Part shown: piece after piece, positions 16,654 to 26,192 of the stretch
Position numbering within the stretch: the first letter of the stretch is position 1
Layout of the letters: each line of letters opens with the position of its first letter
Source: JADJGC01 sp964617645
GTDB lineage: Bacteria > Zixibacteria > MSB-5A5 > CAIYYT01
Length of the DNA stretch: 64,000 bases
Reading direction: 5' to 3'
Assembly: GCA_964617645.1 (NCBI GenBank)
Contig: CAZTYE010000002.1
Span: 424,136-488,135, forward strand
Position numbers and translations under genes: made by a program
Notes under the pieces: generated by a model
Told to the model about the DNA's origin: nothing
Seen by the model: only the letters and a program-made list of their open reading frames with translations
Databases searched by the model: none

Positions 16654-18708
16654 CTACCAGATCTTCAGTTGGCTGGCTGCCGGCAGCATCATCGGCGCGT
16701 CCGGTTTGCAGCCGAAAGCCTCGGCGAACTCCGGCAGATTGGCCAGCGTCCCGAGCACACGATACTGTTCCGGCGAGTGCGGATCGCTCGCCATATACAT
16801 GATTTGCGCCTGATCCCGAATCTTGCCGCGCCAAATATGCGCAAAGCCGATGAAGAATCGCTGCCGACCAGTGAAACCGTCCATTACCGGCGGCTCGGGT
16901 CTGCCTTGCAGCGACATCTTGTAGGCGTGATAGGCGATGCGCAGTCCGCCGACATCGGCGATGTTCTCGCCGGCGGTCAGCTCGCCGTTGATGCGAAACG
17001 TATCGACGGCGACATAGCCGGAGTACTGCTTGCGGATTCCTTCGGCGCGCGCTTCGAACTTCCGGCCGTCTTCTTCGGTCCACCAGTCGCGCAGATTTCC
17101 GTCGGCGTCATATTTGCGCCCTTCATCATCGAAACCGTGCGTCAATTCGTGGCCGATTACCATGCCGATACCGCCGTAGTTGATCGCATCGTCAACGTTG
17201 GGATCGAAGAAAGGCGGCTGCAGAATCGCGGCGGGGAACACGATCTCGTTGTTCGACGCCGAGTAATAGGCGTTGACCGTTTGCGGCGCCATCCACCACT
17301 CGCTACGGTCGACGGGCTTGTTGATCTTAGCCAGTGATCGATCAACTTCGATTTTGCTCGCGCGCCAGACGTTTTGCAGATATGAATCGCGCTTGATTTC
17401 CAGTTTTGAATAGTCTTTCCACTTGTCCGGATAACCGATCTTCCACGTGATGCGATCCAGCTTGGTAAACGCCGCTTGACGCGTGGTTTCGCTGATCCAA
17501 TCCATCGCGCCGATCCGGTCGCGCAGCGCGGCCTTGAGATTTACCACCATGCCCTCGACGTGCTTCTTCGAGGATTCCGGGAAGTACTTGGCGACGAAAA
17601 GCTGGCCGAGCAATTCGCCCATCGAGTCGTCGGTTTGGGCGATGACGCGCTTCCAGCGCGGACGTTGTTCTTTGCGGCCCTGCATGGTTTTGCCGTAGAA
17701 ATCGAACGACTCATTAACGAACGCCATGCTCAGAAACGGCGCAGCGGCGTGCACCAGTTTCCAGCGCAGATAGCTCGCCCAAGTCGCCAGTGGCACATCA
17801 GCGGCCATGGCGCCAATTTCTTTCAAAAAGAGCGGCTGGCCGACGTTGATCGCGCCCGGATCGGCGACGCCGGTAGCCTTGAAGTAACCGGCCCAGTCGA
17901 AGCCGGGCGCATGCTTCGCCAGCTCGGCGACCGTCATCTTGTTGTAGGTCGAGTCGGGGTCGCGTTCCTGTACCGGTGTCATCGAGGCTTTCGCCAAACG
18001 CGTTTCGAATTCCATGATGGCTTGCGCGTTCTTGGTGGCGACGGCCGGCTCCTCGCCGAGCAGCGCAAGCATGTTGGCGATGTGAGCGACGTATTTGCTG
18101 CGCAACTCGGCGCGGCTGGGGTCATCGCTCAGATAGTAGTCGCGCTCCGGGAGTCCCAGTCCGCCTTGATAGATTTGCGCCATGTTTTGTTGGCTGTTCT
18201 TGGCATCGGCGAAGACCCACAAATCGAAAGGTCCGTTCACACCATAGCCGTGCAGGTAGGCAATTGCCGCCGGAAGTTCAGCCGCCGACTTCATTCCTGC
18301 GATCGTGGCGAGATCGGTTTGCAGCGGCTTGATTCCTGCGGCTTCCGCGGCCGCGGAGTCAAGTCCCATAGCGTAGAAATCGCCGACCTTTTGCAGTGTG
18401 GTGCCCGGCGCTGCTTTAGAGGCGGCGGCCTCTTCCAGGATGCCGCGCATCTCTTTCGCGTTGGCTTCGTACAGCTCGCCCCACGCGCCCCAGCTCGAGC
18501 GGTCGGCGGGAATCTCGTTGTTCTTCAGCCATGTGCCGTTGGCGAAGTTCCAAAAGTCGCTGCAGGGATCAACGGTGCGATCCAGATGCTCGATGGAGAC
18601 GCCTTTGAGTTTGGTTTGTCCTGCGGCCGTTACGCCTGCATACAAGACGATTGCCAAACAAAGCAACAACCATGACTTGAGCGCGCGCTGAGTTCGCTGT
18701 GATTTCAT
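16654..18708 (-). CDS. M13 family metallopeptidase (neprilysin/PepO type)
   Basis: A 684-residue zinc endopeptidase. A signal peptide or N-terminal anchor (SWLLLCLAIVLYAGVTAAG) is followed by the M13 opening DPCSDFWNFANGTWLKNNEI. The zinc site VIGHELTHGFDDEGRKYDADG lies near residue 520, and GENIADVGGLRIAYHAY supplies the third zinc ligand. It should cut small peptides in the periplasm or outside. The chosen ATG at 18708 follows GAGGAG; the in-frame start at 18768 adds 20 residues without benefit. The C-terminal tryptophan is usual for M13. Confidence 0.92.
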   Translation of the reverse strand: MKSQRTQRALKSWLLLCLAIVLYAGVTAAGQTKLKGVSIEHLDRTVDPCSDFWNFANGTWLKNNEIPADRSSWGAWGELYEANAKEMRGILEEAAASKAAPGTTLQKVGDFYAMGLDSAAAEAAGIKPLQTDLATIAGMKSAAELPAAIAYLHGYGVNGPFDLWVFADAKNSQQNMAQIYQGGLGLPERDYYLSDDPSRAELRSKYVAHIANMLALLGEEPAVATKNAQAIMEFETRLAKASMTPVQERDPDSTYNKMTVAELAKHAPGFDWAGYFKATGVADPGAINVGQPLFLKEIGAMAADVPLATWASYLRWKLVHAAAPFLSMAFVNESFDFYGKTMQGRKEQRPRWKRVIAQTDDSMGELLGQLFVAKYFPESSKKHVEGMVVNLKAALRDRIGAMDWISETTRQAAFTKLDRITWKIGYPDKWKDYSKLEIKRDSYLQNVWRASKIEVDRSLAKINKPVDRSEWWMAPQTVNAYYSASNNEIVFPAAILQPPFFDPNVDDAINYGGIGMVIGHELTHGFDDEGRKYDADGNLRDWWTEEDGRKFEARAEGIRKQYSGYVAVDTFRINGELTAGENIADVGGLRIAYHAYKMSLQGRPEPPVMDGFTGRQRFFIGFAHIWRGKIRDQAQIMYMASDPHSPEQYRVLGTLANLPEFAEAFGCKPDAPMMLPAASQLKIW

Positions 18709-18852
18709 CCGACTATTTCTCCTCATTGATCTTAGAGTCAAAGCGCTATTCTCGCGGAATCGCGACATACAGGAATTTACGAAGGCAGGCTGTGAAAGAT
18801 TCGCTTACGGCCAACACGACAAAATCGAGTTACGAGGCAATAGCGATACTGG

Positions 18853-18942
18853 CGGAGTGGCAGGGATTCGAACCCTGGAGACGCTTTTGGGCGCCTACAC
18901 ACTTTCCAGGCGTGCTCCTTCAACCAGCTCGGACACCACTCC
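18853..18942 (-). tRNA. tRNA-Ser (anticodon GGA)
   Basis: On the minus strand it reads GGAGTGG for the acceptor, the D region GTCCGAGCTGGTTGAAGG, anticodon arm ACGCCTGGAAAGTGT with anticodon GGA, a long variable arm typical of serine tRNA, the T arm GGGTTCGAATCCC, and CCACTCC plus discriminator G. CCA follows in the genome (18852-18850), so the tail is encoded. It decodes UCC/UCU. Confidence 0.95.
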
Positions 18943-18998
18943 GGCAAGAGGGGCAATTTACGGCTGCGGGCCGAAAAATCAACCGGTTTGATCGCATG

Positions 18999-19036
18999 GA
19001 AAAGCGGCGCCTCGAAAATCCCGACGCCGCCTTTTT
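18999..19036. terminator. Bidirectional-looking terminator after the M16C peptidase
   Basis: AAAAGCGGCG and CGCCGCCTTTTT enclose about 15 bases (stem 19004-19009 with 19025-19030). Read on the minus strand it lies 20 bases past the M16C stop and ends in CTTTT. Confidence 0.6.
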
Positions 19037-19054
19037 CAAGATCCGGATAAGATG

Positions 19055-22000
19055 CTACGGCTGCGGATGAATCCAGAAGTCGCTCGGATACAGCCGAAAT
19101 ACTTTCGCGCCTTTCTCGACGCTGCTGACGTACCTCTCCCACGATTCAAGCTGCTTCTCCGGGCCGATGGCGAAGTTGTTCGCGTTCGCTTTGGCAACGG
19201 CGTCGGCGGTCGACGGGCCGTAGTCGGGCAGGAGCAAGCCGTAGACGTATTCCATCCGCGATTGGATGCGATCATAGAATCCCGCCTGTTGGTGCAGTTC
19301 GAGAATACCCTGACGGAACGAACGCACGGTTTCGGGCGTGATACCATCCGCCAGGTCGCGCGCCATCGCCTCGCCGCGGGCTTCGTAACCCGATGCGGCG
19401 CGATTGGCGTTGAACGTCTGCGCCACAGCGTAATCGCCGAGGGCCGGATCATGCGGCGCCTTCTTAAGCTCACCGACGACGAACTGCATCGTTTGTGCCA
19501 AATCGGGGCAGCGCTCGGCGTAGTAGACGATTCGCCCCGTCGATTCGCGGCTGCGCAGGCCGTTGGAGTAGGCGAGTCCGGCGCCCCAAGTTTTCATGAA
19601 CATTGAGTGCGCGCCGCCGCCACCATAGAGGCGCGCGGCGATGAAATCGACGAGTGTCTCCGGTTTGAAGTTCGTAAAACTGGCGCAGTCGGCGGTGATG
19701 ACGTGCACGCCGGAGCGCGTGTTTTCGTTTACCAGCCCGACGTAGAGCGGCGTCGTGGCTTCCGGCGCGCGTGATTTCAGCGAGTTGATTACTGCGTTGT
19801 TCTTGCTGAACGTTTGACGCTTCGATGGCGCGGGATTCAGTTTGCCGATGATCCCCGAAAGTTTCGGCATCATGGCCGTACGGTTAGCGGTGGATGAAAT
19901 CATGAACGCGCGCACGTTGTCGGTGTGACGCAAAGTCTCGATGACGCTGCGAATTTTGGCGAGCGTGACCTGCGGCGTGGCGCCGATATCGGAGGCCATC
20001 TGCCAGCAGAGGTATTGCCAGTCCGAGGCCAGCGTGGCGTCCGGAATGTCGGGCAACAATCGCTGCAAATCCTCGGCCGCCATTTTGATCAACTCGGCGT
20101 TACGCGAATCGGCGACCAAATATCTCGCCGTCAATCCCGCCACAATCGCCGACGGCCAGGTGTCTTTCTTCTCGCCCGAGAGAGTGGCCAGTAAATCACT
20201 TAGCTCGGCGCGATTCTTACCACCGCCCCTGGCGGCCAAATCCTCGAGAAACTTGCGGAACGAATTGGGCTGGTTCGGATCGCCGGCGTCGCACAACATC
20301 CATTTCAAACGCTGGATATGGAATTGCCGCGTCAGGAAACTGCCGGTCGCCAGAAGCAACGGATTGTCTTGCCGCCAGTAGGCGTCGGCCGGGTTCTCGA
20401 CCCACGACTCCTCCGAGCCGCGCATGGTCGAGCGCAGCGACCCCAGGGTTTGGTCGACGACATCGCGGATTCGCGGCAAGTTTTCCTCGGCGAGGTATGC
20501 ATCAAACAAAACCTTGTCGAGCCAGTCGAGCGAACGCAGCGCTTCGGCTGATTCGCTGCCGGCGGCGCGCAAAACTAACTCGCTGCGGCCGGTGCGGTAA
20601 TTGACGTTAAAATAGGCGCTGAGACTCTGAATCTCCTGGCGGACTTTGCGGGTCATGACATCGTAGCCAATCGCGCCGGAATCGGTCATCACGCCGATGT
20701 CGGAGATCAAATTCGGGACGACCGAGAGGTACATCAGATCCGCTTCCGGGATCACATCGCAGCGGAACGCCAATCCCGTAGTGGCGCTGGTGATATTTTC
20801 GAAGGTCGATGCTACGAGCGGCACGGCGCCGTTGATTTTTTCCTCGCTGTAGCGCAGCGGATCATCGAGCGTCATTGGCGGATTCTCGACGAAGTTTGGC
20901 ATGATAATCGTCGCCGCCGCGGCGTCGATTTCTGCGGTCTTCTTATCGTAATCGGTCTTGAACGCTTGCAGCGCTTGCTCGTCGGACGCGACATTGAATT
21001 GTTTCTTGATGCCGGCAAGGTAGCCTTCGATACGCGCCTTTCGCTCGGCTTCGGTTTTAGCGATAAGATCGGTGCCGGCCACAGAAGCCACCGCGTAAGG
21101 CGGCGTCTCGGTCAAGCGCCACTTGCCGATGATGTCGCGCCAAGGGTTTTTGCCATTCGATAGCTGCTCGCGGGCAAACGAAGTTTCGTCCGCGAATGTT
21201 AGCGAGCGTCGGAAACCGCCGCTCTTGTGCAGGCGCATGACATTGGTCATCCAGGTGGCGCCGGAGCCGCGTTCGCCGAATCGCGGCGGCGAATTGAGTA
21301 CCGTGCGCGCTGAACGTTCGCGCTCGCGAATGCGGTCAAGTGCCTTCTCGTTGAAAGCCAGCAACTCGGTCGAGCCATCCGGCCATGCGGCAATTGTCTG
21401 GAATTCGCGCATCACGACGCGGCGAAGTGAATCGATCATCAGCGGAGCGCAGGCTTCGCGACGGATGTCGTCGAAGTAGAGGTAGATCGGATGTCCCCAA
21501 TCGCCGCTGATCCACGCGCCGACGCCTGTGGCGCCGACATCGATCGTGCGGGTTTGGGAATCGATCAAGCGCTTGTGCATGATCGCCGTCTGGTCGCCGG
21601 CGAAATTGTCGATTAGAAGTTCAAGCAGATACCGCTCGTTGTTGCTTTCGAAGTTGCGCGCCGGCCAGCCGAAAACCAGAAGTCCGGGATCCGTCTCGCT
21701 CTGCGCTGGGAAGTTCACGATCTTCGTTTCGCCGGCAGGCGCGGCGTCGCCGGGTGCGATGCGCAGATCAAAGTCGGCCGGGTCTTCGACCATCTTCAAC
21801 TCGGGCTGGACGCGATCGAGAGTTCCACTGAGCCGCGAAAGACAATCTTCGATCGTGACATCATCGGGAATTGCGATCACGACGCCGCCGTTGTTGATCA
21901 GATAGGAACCTTCCTGAAAGCGGCGCAAATCGGCGGGAGTCATCGTACGGATGGCGGGCGGATAACCGCCGGCATCGAGCGACAAGGGATGATTTTCGCC

Positions 22001-22639
22001 GAACTGCAGCCGGCCCAGCGTCAGCATCAATTCGCCCCAGGGGCTTTCGAAGCCGCGCAGCATCTCGTTATAAACCGTGCCCTTTTCTTCCAGACCAATC
22101 TGTCCGGTCGCCTGATCGACGGTCAGTCCCACATGGCAGACTTCGCGGCGGATTTCCTCATCGGAGTAGTTGGGATGAATCAACGCGTCGAGTTTGGCCT
22201 CGAAGATTTGGAAGAAATTATCCGTGCCCGAGGCGACGTTGAAGTGATAACACGTCTGTAGCTGCATCGTAAACGCGGAGCTTTCGCCAAGCAGCATGTC
22301 TTCGAGCGATGCGACATACCGGCCCTTAGTGCCTTTGCCCAGCAGCAGGTGTTCGCAGGTGTGCGGTTCGCCCTGATCGGACGGCGGCGGCGTGTTGAAC
22401 CACATAAACGCTTGCGGCGCCGTCTGAATCGTGAAGACATCGACGATGTAGCCGGAGCGGTTGTGGCGGAATCGCGCGCCAATGGCGGTACGGGCGTCGT
22501 TTTCATAGATGCACTCGGTGCGAAATTGCGCGATGGCTTGGTTGGGTTTGAGTTCGCCGTAGGTGACGGCTTGCACACTGGCGGCAACAATCGCCGTCGC
22601 TATCAATGCGAGCAGCGTTGATTTCAGAAGTTGTTTCAT
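19055..22639 (-). CDS. Large secreted M16 metallopeptidase (M16C, presequence-protease-like)
   Basis: A 1194-residue zinc peptidase with a signal peptide (LLALIATAIVAASVQA). The inverted zinc motif is GEPHTCEHLLLGKG (HXXEH, near residue 93), and the distal Glu is in GTVYNEM. Four M16 domains in one chain fit the PreP/insulinase layout, and the family digests unfolded peptides inside a closed chamber. It is about 200 residues longer than usual PreP, with extra sequence between the halves. The C-terminal half has GGGGAHSMFMKTWGAGLAYS, the usual glycine loop and substrate-clamping region. It is a periplasmic or exported enzyme by its signal peptide. Confidence 0.88.
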   Translation of the reverse strand: MKQLLKSTLLALIATAIVAASVQAVTYGELKPNQAIAQFRTECIYENDARTAIGARFRHNRSGYIVDVFTIQTAPQAFMWFNTPPPSDQGEPHTCEHLLLGKGTKGRYVASLEDMLLGESSAFTMQLQTCYHFNVASGTDNFFQIFEAKLDALIHPNYSDEEIRREVCHVGLTVDQATGQIGLEEKGTVYNEMLRGFESPWGELMLTLGRLQFGENHPLSLDAGGYPPAIRTMTPADLRRFQEGSYLINNGGVVIAIPDDVTIEDCLSRLSGTLDRVQPELKMVEDPADFDLRIAPGDAAPAGETKIVNFPAQSETDPGLLVFGWPARNFESNNERYLLELLIDNFAGDQTAIMHKRLIDSQTRTIDVGATGVGAWISGDWGHPIYLYFDDIRREACAPLMIDSLRRVVMREFQTIAAWPDGSTELLAFNEKALDRIRERERSARTVLNSPPRFGERGSGATWMTNVMRLHKSGGFRRSLTFADETSFAREQLSNGKNPWRDIIGKWRLTETPPYAVASVAGTDLIAKTEAERKARIEGYLAGIKKQFNVASDEQALQAFKTDYDKKTAEIDAAAATIIMPNFVENPPMTLDDPLRYSEEKINGAVPLVASTFENITSATTGLAFRCDVIPEADLMYLSVVPNLISDIGVMTDSGAIGYDVMTRKVRQEIQSLSAYFNVNYRTGRSELVLRAAGSESAEALRSLDWLDKVLFDAYLAEENLPRIRDVVDQTLGSLRSTMRGSEESWVENPADAYWRQDNPLLLATGSFLTRQFHIQRLKWMLCDAGDPNQPNSFRKFLEDLAARGGGKNRAELSDLLATLSGEKKDTWPSAIVAGLTARYLVADSRNAELIKMAAEDLQRLLPDIPDATLASDWQYLCWQMASDIGATPQVTLAKIRSVIETLRHTDNVRAFMISSTANRTAMMPKLSGIIGKLNPAPSKRQTFSKNNAVINSLKSRAPEATTPLYVGLVNENTRSGVHVITADCASFTNFKPETLVDFIAARLYGGGGAHSMFMKTWGAGLAYSNGLRSRESTGRIVYYAERCPDLAQTMQFVVGELKKAPHDPALGDYAVAQTFNANRAASGYEARGEAMARDLADGITPETVRSFRQGILELHQQAGFYDRIQSRMEYVYGLLLPDYGPSTADAVAKANANNFAIGPEKQLESWERYVSSVEKGAKVFRLYPSDFWIHPQP

Positions 22640-22828
22640 GTCTATTCCTCATGAACGCGAGCTAAGCCGCGCAAAAAAGATTGCTTCTCCTGAGCGAGTT
22701 TTGCTAAAGTTCACGGAAGATACGCGGCGCCGCCCGCGGCTGCCAGTCGTTTTTCGGCAGCGGGAATTTTCGAACCGCGCTCCCGCAAGTTTCGCGAAGG
22801 GCAATGCGCCCGGTACGATGGAGACTAA

Positions 22829-23344
22829 TTGAACTGCCCATTCTTGATACGACCATTGCACGAATCCGACTCGATCGAAGAGCTCACCGAACTTTTGCAT
22901 CGCGCGTACAAGTACCTCGCCGACCGTGGGATGAAGTTCCTGGCGACGCATCAAGACGTCGAAACCACTCGGCGTCGCGTCAAAGCCGGTGATTGTTTCG
23001 TTGCCGAGATTGATGGAGCGGTTATCGCCACGATCACTTTCTATCGACCCGGCGTGCATATTCCCTGCGACTATTATCAGCGCCCGCAAGTTTGCCACGT
23101 CGGCCAGCTCGCCGTTGAGCCGACGCTGCAGAAACAGGGAATCGCCAACGCGCTGATGGATCACGTCGAAGCGCATGGAAGGGCACTTGGCTTTGACGAG
23201 ATCGCGCTCGATACCGCCGAAACGGCGGAGCACCTGATCGACTGGTACACTCGCCGCGGTTACGAATTCGTCGAGTACCAGCAGTGGGATGTCACCAACT
23301 ACCGCAGCGTGATCATGCGCAAACGGCTGGCGGTGACCAAGTGA
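22829..23344 (+). CDS. GNAT-family N-acetyltransferase
   Basis: A 171-residue GNAT. The acetyl-CoA site appears as VGQLAVEPTLQKQGIANALM (about residues 90-109), followed by EIALDTAETAEHLIDWYTRR and a Y-x-F-V-E-Y strand. The substrate is unknown. It starts at TTG with GGAG six bases upstream and is transcribed away from the M16C gene. It stands alone before the arsenic island. Confidence 0.82.
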   Translation: MNCPFLIRPLHESDSIEELTELLHRAYKYLADRGMKFLATHQDVETTRRRVKAGDCFVAEIDGAVIATITFYRPGVHIPCDYYQRPQVCHVGQLAVEPTLQKQGIANALMDHVEAHGRALGFDEIALDTAETAEHLIDWYTRRGYEFVEYQQWDVTNYRSVIMRKRLAVTK

Positions 23345-23371
23345 ACGCCGCTAACATCAACTAAATTATCC

Positions 23372-23399
23372 TTGACGGCCTTGGCGCGATTTCTATATT
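23372..23399 (+). promoter_or_regulatory. Promoter of the arsP-arsEFG-like operon
   Basis: TTGACG at 23372-23377 and TATATT at 23394-23399 with a 16-base spacer. The predicted start falls near 23406, inside the operator and next to the ATG at 23407. Confidence 0.65.
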
Positions 23400-23414
23400 T
23401 CGTCAGATGACGAA
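23399..23414. promoter_or_regulatory. ArsR-type operator, copy 1
   Basis: TTCGTCA-GA-TGACGAA is a perfect seven-base inverted repeat around two bases, directly downstream of the -10 box. The same site with one mismatch sits at the arsR promoter (26192-26207). This strongly suggests that the ArsR encoded in the island represses both units. Confidence 0.75.
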
Positions 23415-23439
23415 TTATTTTGTCATGGGCCGCCGGTGA
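23407..23439 (+). other. Possible ten-codon leader ORF coupled to the permease
   Basis: An ATG within the operator opens MTNYFVMGRR and stops at TGA 23437-23439, overlapping the permease GTG (GTGA). Its first four codons match those of arsR (MTNY). It may be a remnant of an operator-arsR duplication that now brings ribosomes to the permease start by translational coupling. Expression of the peptide is inference. Confidence 0.4.
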
Positions 23440-24740
23440 CGGCGCTCTGGCGCTCCGAATGGAAGCCGCTGCTCTGGATCGGCGGCGCGTTTTTCGCTTT
23501 CTACTTTCTCCCGCTCGAGTCCGCGCGCTGGTCGCGGTCGATCAATGAAGCTGTCTTGTTAACGCAATGGTACGCGCGCGAGCATGTGCTTCTCTGCCTA
23601 ATCCCGGCTTTCTTCATCGCCGGGGCCATCGGCGTGTTTATTAGTCAAGCGGCCGTCATGAAGTATCTCGGCGCGGATGCTAACCGCTTTGTCGCCTTTG
23701 GTGTCGCTTCGGTCGCCGGTGCGATTCTCGCGGTGTGCTCGTGCACGGTGCTGCCGCTGTTCGCGGGCATCTACCGCCGCGGCGCAGGAATCGGCCCGGC
23801 CAGCGCCTTTCTCTACTCCGGTCCGGCGATCAATGTGCTCGCGATGATTCTCACCGCGCGGATTCTCGGCGTTGAACTCGGTATTGCGCGTTCCCTTGGG
23901 GCGATTGTCTTCAGCATTCTTGTCGGATTATTGATGGCAGTGATCTTTTGCAAGGACGAACTCGCGCGAGTGCAGGCCGCGATGGTAGCTCCGCCAGGTG
24001 ATTCGCGACCGCTGTGGCAAACCGTGCTGTTCATGGGCGCCATGATCGCCGCGCTCATCTTTGCGACGTGGGGGAAGCCCGACAGCGAGATCGGCTTCTA
24101 CTCGGCGATCTTCAGAATCAAGTGGTATCTTACCGGCGCGAGCGCGATCGTGATCGGATACTTGATGATCAGGATGATGAAGATGGCGTGGTGGAAGATC
24201 GCAATAATTGGCGTGGCCGTCGCGATTGCGTCCATTGCATTTTCCGATCGACCGCTCATCGTGTTCGTGGTGGGGGTTCTCGGGCTGGCGGTGGTCACGT
24301 CGCTCGATCACGGCGAAGCCGGCGAGTGGTTCGCACAGACGTGGGGTTTTGCTAAACAGATCATGCCGTTGCTGCTGGTCGGCATAATGATTGCCGGACT
24401 GTTGCTCGGCCGCCCGGGCAATGAAGCGTTAATCCCATCGGGCTGGATCGCCGACGCAGTCGGCGGCAATTCGCTGTGGGCAAATCTGTTTGCCTCGGTG
24501 GCCGGCGCCTTTATGTATTTTGCGACGCTGACCGAAGTGCCGATTCTTCAGGGTTTGCTCGGCGCCGGTATGGGACAAGGCCCGGCGCTGGCGTTGCTCT
24601 TGGCCGGTCCGGCGCTGTCGCTTCCGAGTATGCTGGTGCTCAATTCGATTTTTGGATTTAAACGCACGCTGGTGTTCGTCATTCTCGTTGTCGTGATGGC
24701 GACGATCAGCGGCATGATGTTCGGGGCAATAAGCGGATGA
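23436..24740 (+). CDS. ArsP-like permease (COG0701/DUF318 family)
   Basis: A 434-residue membrane permease with about ten hydrophobic segments. The family signature AVCSCTVLPLFAGIYRRGAG (Cys101 and Cys103) is followed by IGPASAFLYSGPAIN; the second half repeats the pattern (FATLTEVPILQGLLGAGMGQ). COG0701 includes ArsP, which exports trivalent organoarsenicals, and other permeases of unknown substrate. Its place under an ArsR operator, next to ArsE/F/G-like genes, favours an organoarsenical exporter. GTG at 23436 has no clear ribosome site but overlaps the stop of a ten-codon leader frame. Confidence 0.8.
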   Translation: MTALWRSEWKPLLWIGGAFFAFYFLPLESARWSRSINEAVLLTQWYAREHVLLCLIPAFFIAGAIGVFISQAAVMKYLGADANRFVAFGVASVAGAILAVCSCTVLPLFAGIYRRGAGIGPASAFLYSGPAINVLAMILTARILGVELGIARSLGAIVFSILVGLLMAVIFCKDELARVQAAMVAPPGDSRPLWQTVLFMGAMIAALIFATWGKPDSEIGFYSAIFRIKWYLTGASAIVIGYLMIRMMKMAWWKIAIIGVAVAIASIAFSDRPLIVFVVGVLGLAVVTSLDHGEAGEWFAQTWGFAKQIMPLLLVGIMIAGLLLGRPGNEALIPSGWIADAVGGNSLWANLFASVAGAFMYFATLTEVPILQGLLGAGMGQGPALALLLAGPALSLPSMLVLNSIFGFKRTLVFVILVVVMATISGMMFGAISG

Positions 24741-24747
24741 GGTCGAC

Positions 24748-24981
24748 ATGAAACTGATTCAAGTTCTCGGCACCGGATGCGCCAAGTGCCGGAAGCTCGA
24801 AGAAATGACGCGGCAGGCGGCGCGCGAGATCAAGCTCGATTGCGAGATCATGAAAGTCACCGACATCAACGCCATCGTCAACATGGGTGTGCTAATGACA
24901 CCCGGTCTGGCGGTGGACGGTGTCGTGGTCGCATCCGGGCGTGTGCCATCGTTGGAAGAGATCAAAAAATTGATCGCATAG
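24748..24981 (+). CDS. Small thioredoxin-fold redox protein, ArsE-like
   Basis: A 77-residue glutaredoxin-like protein with CAKC at 11-14 and the cis-proline region MTPGLAVDGVVV. It belongs to the redox-active disulfide protein 2 (MTH895/TM0996) group that is often found beside COG0701 permeases, and the ArsE member is paired with ArsF and ArsG. It probably delivers electrons to the downstream redox partner or keeps permease cysteines reduced. It starts seven bases after the permease stop. Confidence 0.75.
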   Translation: MKLIQVLGTGCAKCRKLEEMTRQAAREIKLDCEIMKVTDINAIVNMGVLMTPGLAVDGVVVASGRVPSLEEIKKLIA

Positions 24982-25006
24982 TCACTGGAAACTCAAGGAC
25001 TGCATT

Positions 25007-25462
25007 ATGAGAAAATTCGTCGTCATCATCCTGTTCGCGTTCCTGGCGGCCAGCGTCGTCGCATTGGTGATGCGCAACACCGGCATTCCCGCCACCACCG
25101 AATCGTCAAGCACTACGGCGACTGGAGACCGCTTGATCGTCTACTACTTCCATCACACTCAGCGCTGTCCGACTTGTTTGAAGATCGAGGAGCTGGCGCA
25201 CAACGCAGTTCACCAGCGCTTCCCGAATGAGCTCGAATCCAAATCATTGGATTGGCGCGTAGTGAATCTCGATCAGGATGAATACCGCCACTTCGAAAGC
25301 GATTTCGATTTGATCACGCAGTCGCTGGTGTTGGTCGATCAGCAAGGCGGCAAAACTGCGCGTTGGAAGAACCTTGACAGAATTTGGGAATTGGTGGGAA
25401 GCGAAACCGAATTCGCCGACTATGTCAGCGCGTCGATCGATTCGTTTCGTCAGGCCGACTGA
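25007..25462 (+). CDS. ArsF-like membrane-anchored thioredoxin-fold protein
   Basis: A 151-residue protein with an N-terminal anchor (VVIILFAFLAASVVALVM) and a periplasmic thioredoxin-like domain whose active site is RCPTCLKIE (Cys54, Cys57) after YYFHHTQ. This matches the ArsF family, described with ArsE as reducing the nitro group of nitroaryl arsenicals before ArsG exports the amine. The neighbours are just that set. The enzyme role is from family knowledge; the protein alone shows only a two-cysteine redox motif. It overlaps arsG-like by TGATG. Confidence 0.72.
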   Translation: MRKFVVIILFAFLAASVVALVMRNTGIPATTESSSTTATGDRLIVYYFHHTQRCPTCLKIEELAHNAVHQRFPNELESKSLDWRVVNLDQDEYRHFESDFDLITQSLVLVDQQGGKTARWKNLDRIWELVGSETEFADYVSASIDSFRQAD

Positions 25463-26157
25463 TGGAGTCGATCTGGGTCAGCATGCCGGCCGCATTTTGG
25501 CTGGGAATCCTCACTGCCATCAGCCCCTGTCCGCTGGCGACGAACATTGCGGCGATCTCCTACATTGGCCGACGAGTGGAGCGTCCGCCGCAAGTTGTCG
25601 CTTCGGCGCTGCTCTACACGCTGGGGCGGACACTGGCTTATGTCATCATCGCGGTACTTCTGGTTGGCGGCATTTTGATGACGCCGGAGTTGGCGCGCTT
25701 TCTCCAGCGTTACATCAATCAGTTCATCGGACCGATTCTGATTATCGCCGGTATGTTCCTGCTTGATCTGTTGCGGATCGCCGCCTCCGGTTCGCGACTC
25801 GGCGAACGGATGCAACCTCTCGTCGAGCGCTGGGGAATGGTCGCGGCGCTGCCCTTGGGCCTTGTGTTTGCCTTGGCTTTTTGTCCGGTGTCGGCGGCGC
25901 TGTTCTTTGGCAGTTTGATACCGTTGGCAGTCGAGTCGCAATCGCGGCTCATGTTGCCGCTCGCCTACGGCGTCGGCACGGCGCTGCCGGTGGCAGCGTT
26001 GGGAATTGTTATTGCTTTCTCTGCGGCGAAGCTCGGAAAGGTCTTTGCGCGGATCGCGGCTATAGAAATCTGGGCGCGCCGCATTACCGGCGTGATTTTC
26101 ATTATAGTTGGTGTTTATCTCACGCTCATCTATGTTTTCGGAATTCAATTGCGCTAA
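25462..26157 (+). CDS. ArsG-like aromatic arsenical efflux permease (CcdA/DsbD-type)
   Basis: A 231-residue membrane protein of six or seven segments in the CcdA/LysE-like fold. It carries SPCPLATNIAAISYIGR near residue 21 and ALAFCPVSAALFFG near 137, so one cysteine (23 and 141) sits in each half, as in DsbD-type electron carriers. The SPCPLATN motif and its place after ArsE/ArsF-like genes fit ArsG. It could act as an arsenical exporter or as a transmembrane electron carrier for the ArsF-like protein. The start overlaps the preceding stop; an in-frame upstream start at 25384 lies inside arsF and is rejected. Confidence 0.72.
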   Translation: MESIWVSMPAAFWLGILTAISPCPLATNIAAISYIGRRVERPPQVVASALLYTLGRTLAYVIIAVLLVGGILMTPELARFLQRYINQFIGPILIIAGMFLLDLLRIAASGSRLGERMQPLVERWGMVAALPLGLVFALAFCPVSAALFFGSLIPLAVESQSRLMLPLAYGVGTALPVAALGIVIAFSAAKLGKVFARIAAIEIWARRITGVIFIIVGVYLTLIYVFGIQLR

Positions 26158-26163
26158 TACTTG

Positions 26164-26192
26164 TTGATCCGAATTTTGAAGACTCGTATATT
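26164..26192 (+). promoter_or_regulatory. arsR promoter
   Basis: TTGATC at 26164-26169, a 17-base spacer and TATATT at 26187-26192. The predicted transcription start is near 26199, one base before the arsR ATG at 26200, so the mRNA may be leaderless. Confidence 0.6.

Noticed and set aside
25384..25461. Extended N-terminus for the ArsG-like permease
   Set aside because: The extra codons overlap the ArsF-like gene and would place charged residues before the first membrane helix; ATG at 25462 fits the family.
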